DNA from: Sinorhizobium sp. RAC02
Lineage (GTDB): Bacteria > Pseudomonadota > Alphaproteobacteria > Rhizobiales > Rhizobiaceae
DNA length: 64,000 bases
Assembly (NCBI RefSeq): GCF_001713395.1
Contig: NZ_CP016452.1
Span: forward strand, 744,001 to 808,000
Direction: 5' to 3'
A model generated the notes under the pieces. It made no database searches. It worked only from the letters and a program-made list of their open reading frames with translations, and was not told the DNA's origin. Below are positions 43,479-51,752 of this stretch, piece by piece. Every line of letters starts with the position of its first letter. Positions within the stretch are counted from its first letter, which is position 1. The position numbers and the translations under genes are program-made.

Positions 43479-43503
43479 GGACCGGGGCTCGATGCCCCGG
43501 TCC
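43479..43503 (+). terminator. Hairpin after the Pot-type binding-protein gene
   Basis: GGACCGGGGC (43479-43488) and GCCCCGGTCC (43494-43503) form a perfect 10-base-pair stem with a 5-base loop, 12 bases after the stop and 26 before the ATPase ATG. There is no T-run, so partial termination or mRNA protection is more likely than full termination. Confidence 0.6.
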
Positions 43504-43529
43504 CGACCGATCCTCCGGGAGACGCCCCC

Positions 43530-44633
43530 ATGATATTCGATCTGGAACTCAACACTGTCGGCAAGGTTTATGACAACGGCACGCCGGCGGTCATCGACTT
43601 CAACCTGTCGGTCGCCAAGGGTGAGTTCATCGCCTTCCTTGGCCCGTCAGGCTGCGGCAAGACGACGACGCTTCGCATGATAGCCGGCTTCGAGAGCATT
43701 TCCTCGGGCGACATGCTGATCCGCGGCGAACGCATGAACGATGTGCCGCCGCAACGCCGCCCGACCTCAACGATCTTCCAGAACTACGCGCTCTTCCCGC
43801 ACATGTCCGTGCGTCGCAACATCGGCTACGGGTTGGAAGTGAAGGGAATAGCCAGGGCTGAACGCGACGCGAAGGTGGATCGCATCCTCGCAACACTAGG
43901 CCTGGAGGATATCGCGGAACGCAAGCCGGACAGGCTTTCAGGCGGCCAGCGCCAGCGCATCGCGCTTGCGCGCGGCCTCGTCGTGGAACCGGACATCCTG
44001 CTACTCGATGAGCCGCTCGGCGCTCTCGACGCCAATCTGCGCAAGGCGATCCAGAACGAGCTGAAGCTGTTGCAGAAGCGCCTCGGCGTTACCTTCATCT
44101 TCGTCACGCATGCCCAGTCGGAGGCGCTGGCGCTTTCCGACCGCATCGTGGTGATGAACCAGGGCCGCGTGGAGCAGGTAAGCCCGCCGCACCAGCTCTA
44201 TACGCGGCCCAACACGCCCTTCGTGGCGCAGTTTATAGGCCGCAACACCGTGCTCTCGGGCGAGGTTGCCGGCAACGATGGCGCCGACATCGTGGTGGCG
44301 ACGGGGATCGGCACGCTTGCCGGTCGCGCCAACGGCACGCTTGCCGGCAACAGCCGCGTCAACCTCGTCATTCCGGCCGAAGCCATCGAGGTGCACGCGG
44401 TGGCACGGCGCGAAGCGCTCGCCGCAGCCGGCACACGCAACCTCGTCGATGCCTGCATCGAGCGTTCCGAGGTAGTGGGGCATATCGCCCACCTGACGGC
44501 GCGCCTCGGCGACGGGCGCTCCGTTTCTCTGGAAGCCCATGTCGACAAGTACCGTCCGGGCGATTTTCCGGCCGGAAGCAACGTGTTCCTGAGCTGGAAC
44601 CCCGCCGAGGCGACGGTCATTCCCGCTCACTGA
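43530..44633 (+). CDS. Pot-type ABC transporter ATP-binding protein (canonical)
   Basis: This 367-residue PotA-type ATPase has Walker [10 protein letters not shown], signature LSGGQRQR, Walker [13 protein letters not shown] and an intact switch histidine in [10 protein letters not shown], then a TOBE-like C-terminal region. It is a second ATPase for a single PotB/PotC permease pair in this operon; the first (37722) lacks the switch histidine. Confidence 0.9.
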   Translation: MIFDLELNTVGKVYDNGTPAVIDFNLSVAKGEFIAFLGPSGCGKTTTLRMIAGFESISSGDMLIRGERMNDVPPQRRPTSTIFQNYALFPHMSVRRNIGYGLEVKGIARAERDAKVDRILATLGLEDIAERKPDRLSGGQRQRIALARGLVVEPDILLLDEPLGALDANLRKAIQNELKLLQKRLGVTFIFVTHAQSEALALSDRIVVMNQGRVEQVSPPHQLYTRPNTPFVAQFIGRNTVLSGEVAGNDGADIVVATGIGTLAGRANGTLAGNSRVNLVIPAEAIEVHAVARREALAAAGTRNLVDACIERSEVVGHIAHLTARLGDGRSVSLEAHVDKYRPGDFPAGSNVFLSWNPAEATVIPAH

Positions 44634-44674
44634 CAATCCTAGAAGACCCAAGGAAACCAAAGGAGAGACACCCA

Positions 44675-45556
44675 ATGGCGAAAGAGATATTGTGTAGTTT
44701 CGGCGTCGATGTCGATGCCGTGGCCGGATGGATCGGCTCTTATGGCGGCGAGGACTCGCCCGACGACATTTCGCGCGGCATCTTTGCCGGAGAGGTCGGC
44801 AGCCTGCGGCTCTTGAAGCTGTTCGAACGCTTCGGGATCAAGACGACGTGGTTCATCCCGGGCCATTCGATCGAGACCTTCCCCGAGCAGATGCAGGCCG
44901 TGGCCGATGCCGGGCACGAGATCGGCATCCATGGTTATACCCACGAAAACCCGATCGCAATGACGCGCGAGCAGGAGACGGAAGTGCTCGACAAGAGCAT
45001 CGAACTCGTCACCAAACTGTCCGGCAAGCGGCCGACCGGCTATGTCGCGCCGTGGTGGGAGTTTTCCAACGTCACCAACGAACTGCTGCTGGAACGCGGC
45101 ATCAAGTACGATCACTCGCTGATGCACAACGACTTCACACCTTACTATGTGCGTGTCGGCGACAGCTGGACCAAGATCGACTATTCGCGCAAGCCCTCCG
45201 ACTGGATGATCCCGTTGAAGAGGGGCAAGGAAACCGACCTGATCGAAATCCCGGCCTCATGGTATCTCGACGACCTGCCGCCGATGATGTTCATGAAGAA
45301 GGCGCCGAACAGCCACGGCTTCGTCAACCCGCGCGATATCGAGCAGATGTGGCGTGACCAGTTCGACTGGGTCTATCGCGAGATGGACTATGCCGTCTTC
45401 CCGCTCACCATCCATCCGGATGTGGCCGGTCGCCCGCAGGTGCTGATGATGCTCGAACGCCTCTATGCGCATATGATCAAGCATCCTGGCGTGAAATTCG
45501 TGACGATGAACGAGATGGCAGACGACTTCGCCAAGCGCGCGCCGCGCAAGGCGTAA
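44675..45556 (+). CDS. Polysaccharide-deacetylase-family protein, likely cyclic imidase (HpPgdA-like)
   Basis: This 293-residue protein belongs to the NodB-homology/polysaccharide deacetylase family and is strikingly close, from memory, to Helicobacter HP0310/PgdA and to bacterial cyclic imide hydrolases. Metal ligands are Asp14, His86 and His90 (IHGYTHENP); [27 protein letters not shown] and TIHPDV are also family hallmarks. It has no signal peptide, so a cytoplasmic small-molecule substrate is likelier than peptidoglycan. With the amidase at 48245 it could degrade a cyclic imide through a half-amide to a dicarboxylate. A strong hairpin follows. Confidence 0.85.
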   Translation: MAKEILCSFGVDVDAVAGWIGSYGGEDSPDDISRGIFAGEVGSLRLLKLFERFGIKTTWFIPGHSIETFPEQMQAVADAGHEIGIHGYTHENPIAMTREQETEVLDKSIELVTKLSGKRPTGYVAPWWEFSNVTNELLLERGIKYDHSLMHNDFTPYYVRVGDSWTKIDYSRKPSDWMIPLKRGKETDLIEIPASWYLDDLPPMMFMKKAPNSHGFVNPRDIEQMWRDQFDWVYREMDYAVFPLTIHPDVAGRPQVLMMLERLYAHMIKHPGVKFVTMNEMADDFAKRAPRKA

Positions 45557-45562
45557 GGGCAG

Positions 45563-45589
45563 GAGGGAGCGGGTTTTGCCCGCTCCCTC
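45563..45589 (+). terminator. Strong hairpin after the imidase gene
   Basis: GAGGGAGCGGG (45563-45573) and CCCGCTCCCTC (45579-45589) form a perfect 11-base-pair stem with the loop TTTTG, six bases after the stop. No T-run follows. It would reduce expression of the small Cys protein and CobW genes relative to the imidase. Confidence 0.6.
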
Positions 45590-45611
45590 GAACGATTGGA
45601 AAGGGAGTGCC

Positions 45612-45941
45612 ATGTGTTCGCTTTGCGGTGTGCTCGGTGGAAACGAGCACTGGACGGATGCCGTTGCACGGCCCGGCGTCTTCACACGTAATGTCGAGCG
45701 GCTCGACCGGCGCCGTGAGCGGGCGCGGCGGGTGACGGTCGCCAACCGCACACTCGCGGCCTTCGGCATGAGCCTGTCCGATTGGCAGGGCTCGTCCTTC
45801 GTTCTTTCCACGCAGACCGGCAAGAGCGAGGTGATCGAGGATCTCGGTCATCTGTGGCCGGCGGCCGAACGGCTTTCGGGTCGTCTGTGTGACCCACTCG
45901 ATCCGCTCCTCATTGCGCGTATGGAGGGCAGGGATGGTTGA
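45612..45941 (+). CDS. Small Cys-containing protein of unknown function
   Basis: This 109-residue protein starts MCSLCGVLGG, a C-x2-C pair at the extreme N-terminus, with a further Cys at 93. It has basic stretches (residues 29-40, RRRERARR) and no membrane segment. GGGAG lies upstream of the ATG and its stop overlaps the CobW ATG by eight bases, so translation is coupled to the metal-handling GTPase. I recognise no family; a role as a metal-binding accessory to the imidase or GTPase is inference. Confidence 0.75.
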   Translation: MCSLCGVLGGNEHWTDAVARPGVFTRNVERLDRRRERARRVTVANRTLAAFGMSLSDWQGSSFVLSTQTGKSEVIEDLGHLWPAAERLSGRLCDPLDPLLIARMEGRDG

Positions 45942-47010
45942 TGCACCGGTCTTCACGCCCGTCCACCTGCTGACCGGCTTTCTCGGCTCCGGCAAGACGA
46001 CACTGCTGAAACGGCTGCTTGCCGATCCGGCACTTGCCGACACCGCCGTGCTGATCAACGAGTTCGGCGAGGTCGGCCTCGACCACCACCTCGTCGAACG
46101 CATCGATGACACGGTGGTGTTGCTGCAATCCGGCTGCGTCTGCTGCACCGTGCGCGGCGAGCTTGCCGATTCCCTACGCGAACTGCACTCGAAGCGTGAA
46201 CGCGGTCTCGTGCCGCCGTTCACGCGCGTGGTGATCGAGAGCACCGGACTTGCCGATCCCTTTCCGGTTCTCTCGACCCTCAAGTCCGATCCGGTACTGC
46301 GCCACCATTTCCGGGCGGGCAGCGTGGTGGCGACGGTCGATGCCGTCAACGGCCTTGCCCAGCTCGCCACCTATGTCGAATCCAATCGCCAGGCGGCCAT
46401 CGCCGACCGGATCGTCATCACCAAGGCGGATCTTTGCGAGGGCGCGACCGTCTCCGCGGCGCTTGTCGAGCGACTGGCACAGCTCAACCCGGATGCGATC
46501 CGCCATATCGCGACAACGGACGGCCCCGACGCCGAAACGTTGCTCGGTGCCGGAGAGGCACAGCGCGCGGCACAACTGCAATCGGCGAGCGGCTTCTACT
46601 GCGATGCCGCTGCGACGCTGCTGACGGCAGACGGCACGACGCATCAGACGGCAATCTCTTCTTTCGTGATCGCCGTCGACGAGTCGATCGACTGGACCGG
46701 TTTCGGGGTGTGGCTCACCATGCTCCTCAACCGCCACGGCGAACGGGTGCTGCGGGTGAAGGGCATTCTCGACATTGCAGGCGAGGAGCGACCCGTGGCC
46801 ATTCACGGCGTGCAGCATCTCGTCCATCCACCGGTGCATCTGGACGCCTGGCCCACGACGGAACGCGTGTCGCGGATCGTCTTTATTGTTGACGGTCTCG
46901 ACGCGAACCTGTTGAAACGGTCATTCAGCGCCTTCTCGCTTGCCGGGAAGGCAGCTGGCAATCCGCAGCCAGAGGCGGCAGCGCAGGCCCGTAACGCCCA
47001 GAGCACTTGA
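45934..47010 (+). CDS. CobW/COG0523-family GTPase (metallochaperone)
   Basis: This 358-residue G3E-family GTPase has Walker A GFLGSGKTT at residues 15-23, the CVCC metal-binding motif at 68-71, the guanine-specificity motif TKAD and a CobW_C domain from about 245. Such proteins deliver zinc or other metals to enzymes. Placed between the imidase and the amidase, it is a good candidate for metallating the imidase. The ATG at 45934 has GGAGGG upstream. Confidence 0.92.
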   Translation: MVDAPVFTPVHLLTGFLGSGKTTLLKRLLADPALADTAVLINEFGEVGLDHHLVERIDDTVVLLQSGCVCCTVRGELADSLRELHSKRERGLVPPFTRVVIESTGLADPFPVLSTLKSDPVLRHHFRAGSVVATVDAVNGLAQLATYVESNRQAAIADRIVITKADLCEGATVSAALVERLAQLNPDAIRHIATTDGPDAETLLGAGEAQRAAQLQSASGFYCDAAATLLTADGTTHQTAISSFVIAVDESIDWTGFGVWLTMLLNRHGERVLRVKGILDIAGEERPVAIHGVQHLVHPPVHLDAWPTTERVSRIVFIVDGLDANLLKRSFSAFSLAGKAAGNPQPEAAAQARNAQST

Positions 47011-48242
47011 TGAACAAACATTCCCCGAAACCGGAACCTGCAGCACCGGCCATCCACACGGCTGGCCGGCCGAAATTGCGCGTGCTCGGCACCGCAATCT
47101 CCCTGCTGGAAGAGTTGCGGGTAAAGGCTGAGACCGATCTCGGTATTGATGTCAGTTTCGACAACAATGATTTCATCGTCACCCAGCACAAGGCCGCGCA
47201 GGAGCCGGACAGCTACGACATCTACGACCAGTGTTTCCACAACCTGGACATCGTCTGGTACTGGCGCGCGATTCAGCCGATCGAGATTTCCCGCATCGCG
47301 CTGTGGGACGAGATCAACGACCTGACGAAGATCGGCCAGATCAGTCCGAGCGCCCGCATGGGACAGGGCGACGTGCCGGCCCGCAAGCTCTACGTCCAGC
47401 CGAGCCTTGCCCTTGGCGATACGCCGACCGGACGGATTTCGATGCTGCCGACGACGCATAATTTCGACAGTTTCGCCTATCGCAGCGATGCCGTCGAGCA
47501 CCTGCCATCGATGAACAGCTGGGCAGCCCTTTTCGACGAGCGCTGGAGCGGCCGCGCTGCCCTCGTCGACGAGCCGGCGATCGGCATCTTCGATGCGGCG
47601 CTCGCTGCGCAGGCGTCTGGCCTTATGACCTTCGGCAATATCGGCAACATGACCGTCGCCGAAATCGACCAGCTGGTGGACATTCTGGAGGCTAGGCGCA
47701 AGGTGGGCTTCTTCCGCGGCTTCTGGCGCACGGCGGAAGACGCCGCCGCGCTGATGATCGACGGCGAGACCGACATCCAGAGCATGTGGTCGACGGGCAT
47801 CGGCATCCTTAACGGCCGCGGCTTCCCCGTCGAACAGGCGGCGCCTGCTGAAGGCTATCGCGCCTGGCACGGCGGTCTCTGCCTCTCCAGGCATCTCAGC
47901 GGCCGCATGCTCGACGTCGCCTACGAGTACCTCAACTGGTGGATTTCCGGCTGGCCCGGCGCGGTGGTCGCGCGGCAGGGTTATTACATCTCGACGCCTG
48001 AACGCTCGCGCCGCTACATGACGGCCGCTGAATGGGATTACTGGTATGAGGGTCTTCCGGCGCGCGAAGACCTTGCCGGCCCCGACGGTGCCATCCGCGT
48101 CAAGCGTGGTTCCGTGCGCAGCGGTGGCTCCTATTGGCAGCGCGCCAACGGTATCGCGGTGTGGAACACCACCATGGATGAACACAACTACCTCGTTCGC
48201 CGCTGGATGCAGCTTGTCGGGCGTGCAGAGAAGGACATTTGA
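47010..48242 (+). CDS. PotD-like solute-binding protein without a signal peptide
   Basis: This 410-residue protein is homologous to the binding protein at 42234, sharing the TTHNFDSFAYR/VYNYDSIGYN region and RQGYYISTPERS/EQGYYSPSTK. However, its N-terminus is polar and proline-rich (MNKHSPKPEPAAP) with no hydrophobic core. No longer start exists, because an in-frame stop lies just upstream and the ATG overlaps the CobW stop. It is therefore predicted to stay in the cytoplasm, perhaps as a ligand sensor or a trap for the imported compound. Confidence 0.85.
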   Translation: MNKHSPKPEPAAPAIHTAGRPKLRVLGTAISLLEELRVKAETDLGIDVSFDNNDFIVTQHKAAQEPDSYDIYDQCFHNLDIVWYWRAIQPIEISRIALWDEINDLTKIGQISPSARMGQGDVPARKLYVQPSLALGDTPTGRISMLPTTHNFDSFAYRSDAVEHLPSMNSWAALFDERWSGRAALVDEPAIGIFDAALAAQASGLMTFGNIGNMTVAEIDQLVDILEARRKVGFFRGFWRTAEDAAALMIDGETDIQSMWSTGIGILNGRGFPVEQAAPAEGYRAWHGGLCLSRHLSGRMLDVAYEYLNWWISGWPGAVVARQGYYISTPERSRRYMTAAEWDYWYEGLPAREDLAGPDGAIRVKRGSVRSGGSYWQRANGIAVWNTTMDEHNYLVRRWMQLVGRAEKDI

Positions 48243-48244
48243 CG

Positions 48245-49606
48245 ATGTCGAGACGACCCCGGTCGGTCGCCCAGCTTTCCGTTCTCCTCCAGTCCGGCAC
48301 GCTGGATCCCGTGGAGCTTGCGGAAGAGACGCTGAAGGCGATCGAAGGCAATACGGACACCGCGATCTTTACCTATCTGTTGAAGGACCGGGCGAAAGCC
48401 GAGGCGGAAGCCTCCCGCCGGCGCATTCGCAAAGGCCGTTCGCTCGGCGTGCTCGATGGCGTGCCGATTGCCTGGAAAGACCTTTTCGATATCGAGGGCC
48501 TGCCGACGACGGCCGGCTCCCGCGTGTTTGCCAGCAATGAGCCGGCGCACACGGACGCTGCCGTGGTGCGGGCGCTTGCGGGTGCGGGCATGGTCAACGT
48601 CGGGCGCGTGAACATGAGCGAATTCGCCTTTTCCGGCCTCGGCATCAACCCGCATTACGGCACGCCGCGCAATCCGGCCTCGCCCGCCGGCGAGCATCGT
48701 ATTCCCGGCGGCTCGTCGTCCGGTTCCGGGGTTGCTGTGGCCACGGGCCTTGTGCCTGTTTCCATCGGCACGGATACCGGTGGCTCCGTGCGCATCCCCG
48801 CAACCTTCAACGGTACCGTCGGCTACAAGGCGACCCGGGGCCGATATGCCATGGACGGCGTGTTCCCGCTCTCGAAGAGCCTCGATTCTCTGGGGTCGCT
48901 GTGCCACACCGTGCAGGATGCGATCTGGATTGACGCCGCCATGCGCGGCCTGCCGGCAGCCGACGCACTCCCGCGCCCCAGCCCAACCGATCTTTCGTTC
49001 GTCATTCCGGAGACCGTGTTCTTCGATGACGCCGAACCGGAGGTCGTTGCGGCGTTCGAGGCCGCGGTCGAGCGGCTGGAAAGGGCTGGCGCCGATATCA
49101 GGCGCATGGCTTTCCCGGAATTCACCGCGATCTTCGATCTCATGGCAAAACATGGCGCACTCGTCACGGCCGAAGCCTTCGTCCTGCACCGCGAGCGCCT
49201 CAAGGGACCGGCCGCTGCCGGCATGGACCCTCGCGTCGTCAAGCGGGCGGCCCTGGGCGCAAAGATCTCGCTGGCCGACTATATAGAGACGCTGAACGCG
49301 CGAGAAAGACTGATCGCGTCCTTCGAGACGCGGCTTGGCCGGGATAGCGTCCTGATCAGCCCAACGCTGCCCCATGTCGCCCCGCCGCTCCAGCCGCTCG
49401 TGGATGACGAGGACCTGTTCTTTCGGGTGAACGCGAAGACACTCCGCAATCCCCTTATCGGCAATTTCCTGGATTGGTGCGGCGTGTCGCTCCCCTGCTG
49501 CGTCGGCGCCGGCGGCATGCCCGCCGGGCTTCTGGTCTCGGCGCCGAGGGGAAGCGATACGCGCCTCCTGGCTATCGCCTCGGCAGTGGAAAGCCTGTTG
49601 GGCTAG
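48245..49606 (+). CDS. Amidase signature family protein, possible half-amidase
   Basis: This 453-residue cytoplasmic amidase has the Ser-cisSer-Lys triad as Lys78 (IAWKDLF), Ser157 (GGSSSGS) and Ser181 (TDTGGSVRIPA). In cyclic imide degradation a half-amidase follows the imidase and releases ammonia and a dicarboxylate, which suits its position as the last gene of the operon. General AS-family substrates are too varied to be sure. It starts two bases after the stop of the solute-binding protein. Confidence 0.9.
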   Translation: MSRRPRSVAQLSVLLQSGTLDPVELAEETLKAIEGNTDTAIFTYLLKDRAKAEAEASRRRIRKGRSLGVLDGVPIAWKDLFDIEGLPTTAGSRVFASNEPAHTDAAVVRALAGAGMVNVGRVNMSEFAFSGLGINPHYGTPRNPASPAGEHRIPGGSSSGSGVAVATGLVPVSIGTDTGGSVRIPATFNGTVGYKATRGRYAMDGVFPLSKSLDSLGSLCHTVQDAIWIDAAMRGLPAADALPRPSPTDLSFVIPETVFFDDAEPEVVAAFEAAVERLERAGADIRRMAFPEFTAIFDLMAKHGALVTAEAFVLHRERLKGPAAAGMDPRVVKRAALGAKISLADYIETLNARERLIASFETRLGRDSVLISPTLPHVAPPLQPLVDDEDLFFRVNAKTLRNPLIGNFLDWCGVSLPCCVGAGGMPAGLLVSAPRGSDTRLLAIASAVESLLG

Positions 49607-49627
49607 TCCGTCCCTGGCATCTGCGCA

Positions 49628-50836
49628 CTACGAGACCTGCAAGCGGTGTTCCTGCGTCATGCGGTCGATGATCATCTCCGCAATCGGGATCGCTGATGTC
49701 GCGGCAGGTGAGGGGGCGTTGCAGACGTGCAGCATGCGGTCCGTCTGCGCGAAGAGGAAATCGTGGATGAGTGCGCCATCTTTGCCCACGGCCTGCGCGC
49801 GAATGCCCGCCTCGTGCGGCAACAGGTCGGCGAGCTCGAGGCTCGGGCAGTATTTCCGGCACTCCTCCAGATAGCCTCGCTTCCAGAGAGAGTTTTTGAG
49901 CTCCGTCACGGCTGATCCGCGGTGGGCGAACACGGTTTTCCAGAAGCCGGGAAACAGCGCGTAGTCTGCCATATCGGCGAAATTGACGGAAAGGCGTGGG
50001 TAGCCCTCGCGGGCAAAACCGATCACGGCATTCGGCCCGACGGTCACGCTGCCGTCGATCATCCGTGTCAGATGCACGCCGAGGAAGGGTAGGGTGGGAT
50101 CCGGAATAGGGTAGATCAGGTGGCGGACGATGTCGTTCTTCGCTGCCGGAAGGCGATAGTACTCGCCACGGAAGGGAACGATGCGATGCTCGATCGCAAG
50201 TCCGGCAATCACAGCCAGCCGGTCCGACTGAAGGCCGCCGCAGATCACCAGCCTTTTCGCCTGCCAGCTTTCGCCAGCCGCTGCGATATCGACGGAATCG
50301 ATGGCTTCGCGAATGCCGGTGATGCGCGTCGAGAGGCGGACTTCGCCACCGAGCGCCTTGATGCGTCGCCCCATGGCCTGGCAGATTTCGGCATAACTAA
50401 CGATGCCGGTCGATGGCACGAAAAGCGCGCCGAGACCGCGGATGTTCGGTTCCCGTTCCTTCAATTCGCCTTCGCTGACGCGTTGAACCTCGATCGTGTT
50501 CTCTCGAGAACGTTCGTAGAGGGCCTCCATGCGCGACACTTCGAGCGCTGAGGTCGCGACGAGCAGCTTGCCGCATACCTCGAAACGGATACCGTTTTCC
50601 GCGCAGAAGGTCTTGGTGGCATCCGCGCCCTTGCGGCATAACTCGGCCTTCAGGCTACCCGGTGGATAGTAGATGCCGGCGTGGATGACGCCGCTGTTGT
50701 GACCGGTCTGGTGCTTGCCGAGTGCATCCTCTTTTTCGATAAGGATCAGGCTGCTACCGGGATATGTCTCAAGCAGCCGCATGGCGGTCGCCAGGCCGAC
50801 GATGCCTCCGCCGATGACGCAATAGTCGAAAATCAT
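49628..50836 (-). CDS. lhgO: L-2-hydroxyglutarate oxidase/dehydrogenase
   Basis: This 402-residue FAD-dependent oxidoreductase of the DAO family converts L-2-hydroxyglutarate to 2-oxoglutarate. The FAD motif GGGIVGLATA is near residue 9, followed by KHQTGHNSGVIHAGIYYPPG, a hallmark of LhgO, and later RGEYYRL. In E. coli lhgO sits in the csiD-lhgO-gabDTP operon for glutarate and GABA use. Here livF is upstream on the same strand and gabT/gabD are about 10 kb away on the other strand. Confidence 0.9.
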   Translation of the reverse strand: MIFDYCVIGGGIVGLATAMRLLETYPGSSLILIEKEDALGKHQTGHNSGVIHAGIYYPPGSLKAELCRKGADATKTFCAENGIRFEVCGKLLVATSALEVSRMEALYERSRENTIEVQRVSEGELKEREPNIRGLGALFVPSTGIVSYAEICQAMGRRIKALGGEVRLSTRITGIREAIDSVDIAAAGESWQAKRLVICGGLQSDRLAVIAGLAIEHRIVPFRGEYYRLPAAKNDIVRHLIYPIPDPTLPFLGVHLTRMIDGSVTVGPNAVIGFAREGYPRLSVNFADMADYALFPGFWKTVFAHRGSAVTELKNSLWKRGYLEECRKYCPSLELADLLPHEAGIRAQAVGKDGALIHDFLFAQTDRMLHVCNAPSPAATSAIPIAEMIIDRMTQEHRLQVS

Positions 50837-50859
50837 CTGTCCTGCCCTTGTCTGCCGGA

Positions 50860-51588
50860 TTATGCGTGCGCGGACTGGCGGCCGCTGTAACCGAAATAAG
50901 CCTCTTCCAGCGCATGCCCATCGGCAAGTTCGCTTGCCGATCCCTCCAGAGCGACGTGGCCGTTGCGAAGCACGTAGATACGGGACGCGAGGTCGAGAAT
51001 ACGGGCGGTGGACTGTTCGACGACGAGCAGGGTCAGTCCGCCGGCATTGAGCTGGCGGATGCTTTCGTAAACCTGGTCGATCACCAGCGGCGCAAGGCCG
51101 AGCGACGGTTCGTCGATCATCATCAGCGACGGGCGTTGCAGGATGGCGCGGGCGATGGCGAGCTGCTGCTGTTCGCCGCCGGAAAGGTGGCCGGCAACGC
51201 CGCGATAGCGACTTCTCAGGATCGGAAAAATCTCCAGCACTCGTTCCAGATCGGCAGCCGCTTCGGCCTTGTCCTTGCGGATCATGCCGCCGAGCAGCAA
51301 ATTTTCCTGAACCGTCAGCGTGCGAAAAATACTGCGACCTTCCGGCACCAGGGCCAAACCTTTCCGGCAGAGCTTTTCCGGCGCCTGACCGGCGATCGGC
51401 TCGCCATTGAAGGCGAGTGTGCCTGCGGTGGGCGCCATCAGCCCGGAAATCGTCTTCAGGAGCGTGGATTTGCCGGCGCCGTTCGGCCCGACGACGAAGA
51501 CGATCTCGCCTTTCCTTACCTCGAGGTCGATCGATTTCAAGGCAGCAAGCCGGCCATAGCCGGCAGTGAGGCCGCGTACTTCAAGCAT
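50860..51588 (-). CDS. livF: Branched-chain-type ABC transporter ATP-binding protein LivF
   Basis: This 242-residue ATPase of the LivF type has Walker A GPNGAGKST, the typical GLALVPEGRSIFRTLTV segment, signature LSGGEQQQ and Walker B LMMIDEPSLGL. The usual switch histidine position reads VVEQ, as is normal for LivF. It belongs with livK/livG/livH/livM but lies on the opposite strand, in an operon with lhgO 23 bases downstream. The start at 51588 has AAGGGGAA upstream. Confidence 0.9.
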   Translation of the reverse strand: MLEVRGLTAGYGRLAALKSIDLEVRKGEIVFVVGPNGAGKSTLLKTISGLMAPTAGTLAFNGEPIAGQAPEKLCRKGLALVPEGRSIFRTLTVQENLLLGGMIRKDKAEAAADLERVLEIFPILRSRYRGVAGHLSGGEQQQLAIARAILQRPSLMMIDEPSLGLAPLVIDQVYESIRQLNAGGLTLLVVEQSTARILDLASRIYVLRNGHVALEGSASELADGHALEEAYFGYSGRQSAHA

Positions 51589-51653
51589 GTCGTTCCCCTT
51601 TAGCGCGGCTGATACCACCGATCGAAATCGGAAAGGCTCGCCGTTTTTTGCCG

Positions 51654-51659
51654 TTGACA
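51654..51659 (+). promoter_or_regulatory. Possible -35 element for livK
   Basis: TTGACA lies in an AT-rich stretch 93 bases before the livK ATG, in the 164-base gap between divergent livF and livK. The expected -10 region 16-18 bases on reads CATTCT or TTCTGT, a weak match, so this is tentative. Confidence 0.3.
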
Positions 51660-51752
51660 AAAAAAATCTAACCCGCATTCTGTCTTCTGTCCACAGAGGA
51701 CTATGTGCAAATAATTATGGCGGTGCATCGTTCATCGCCAAGGGGAACGACG

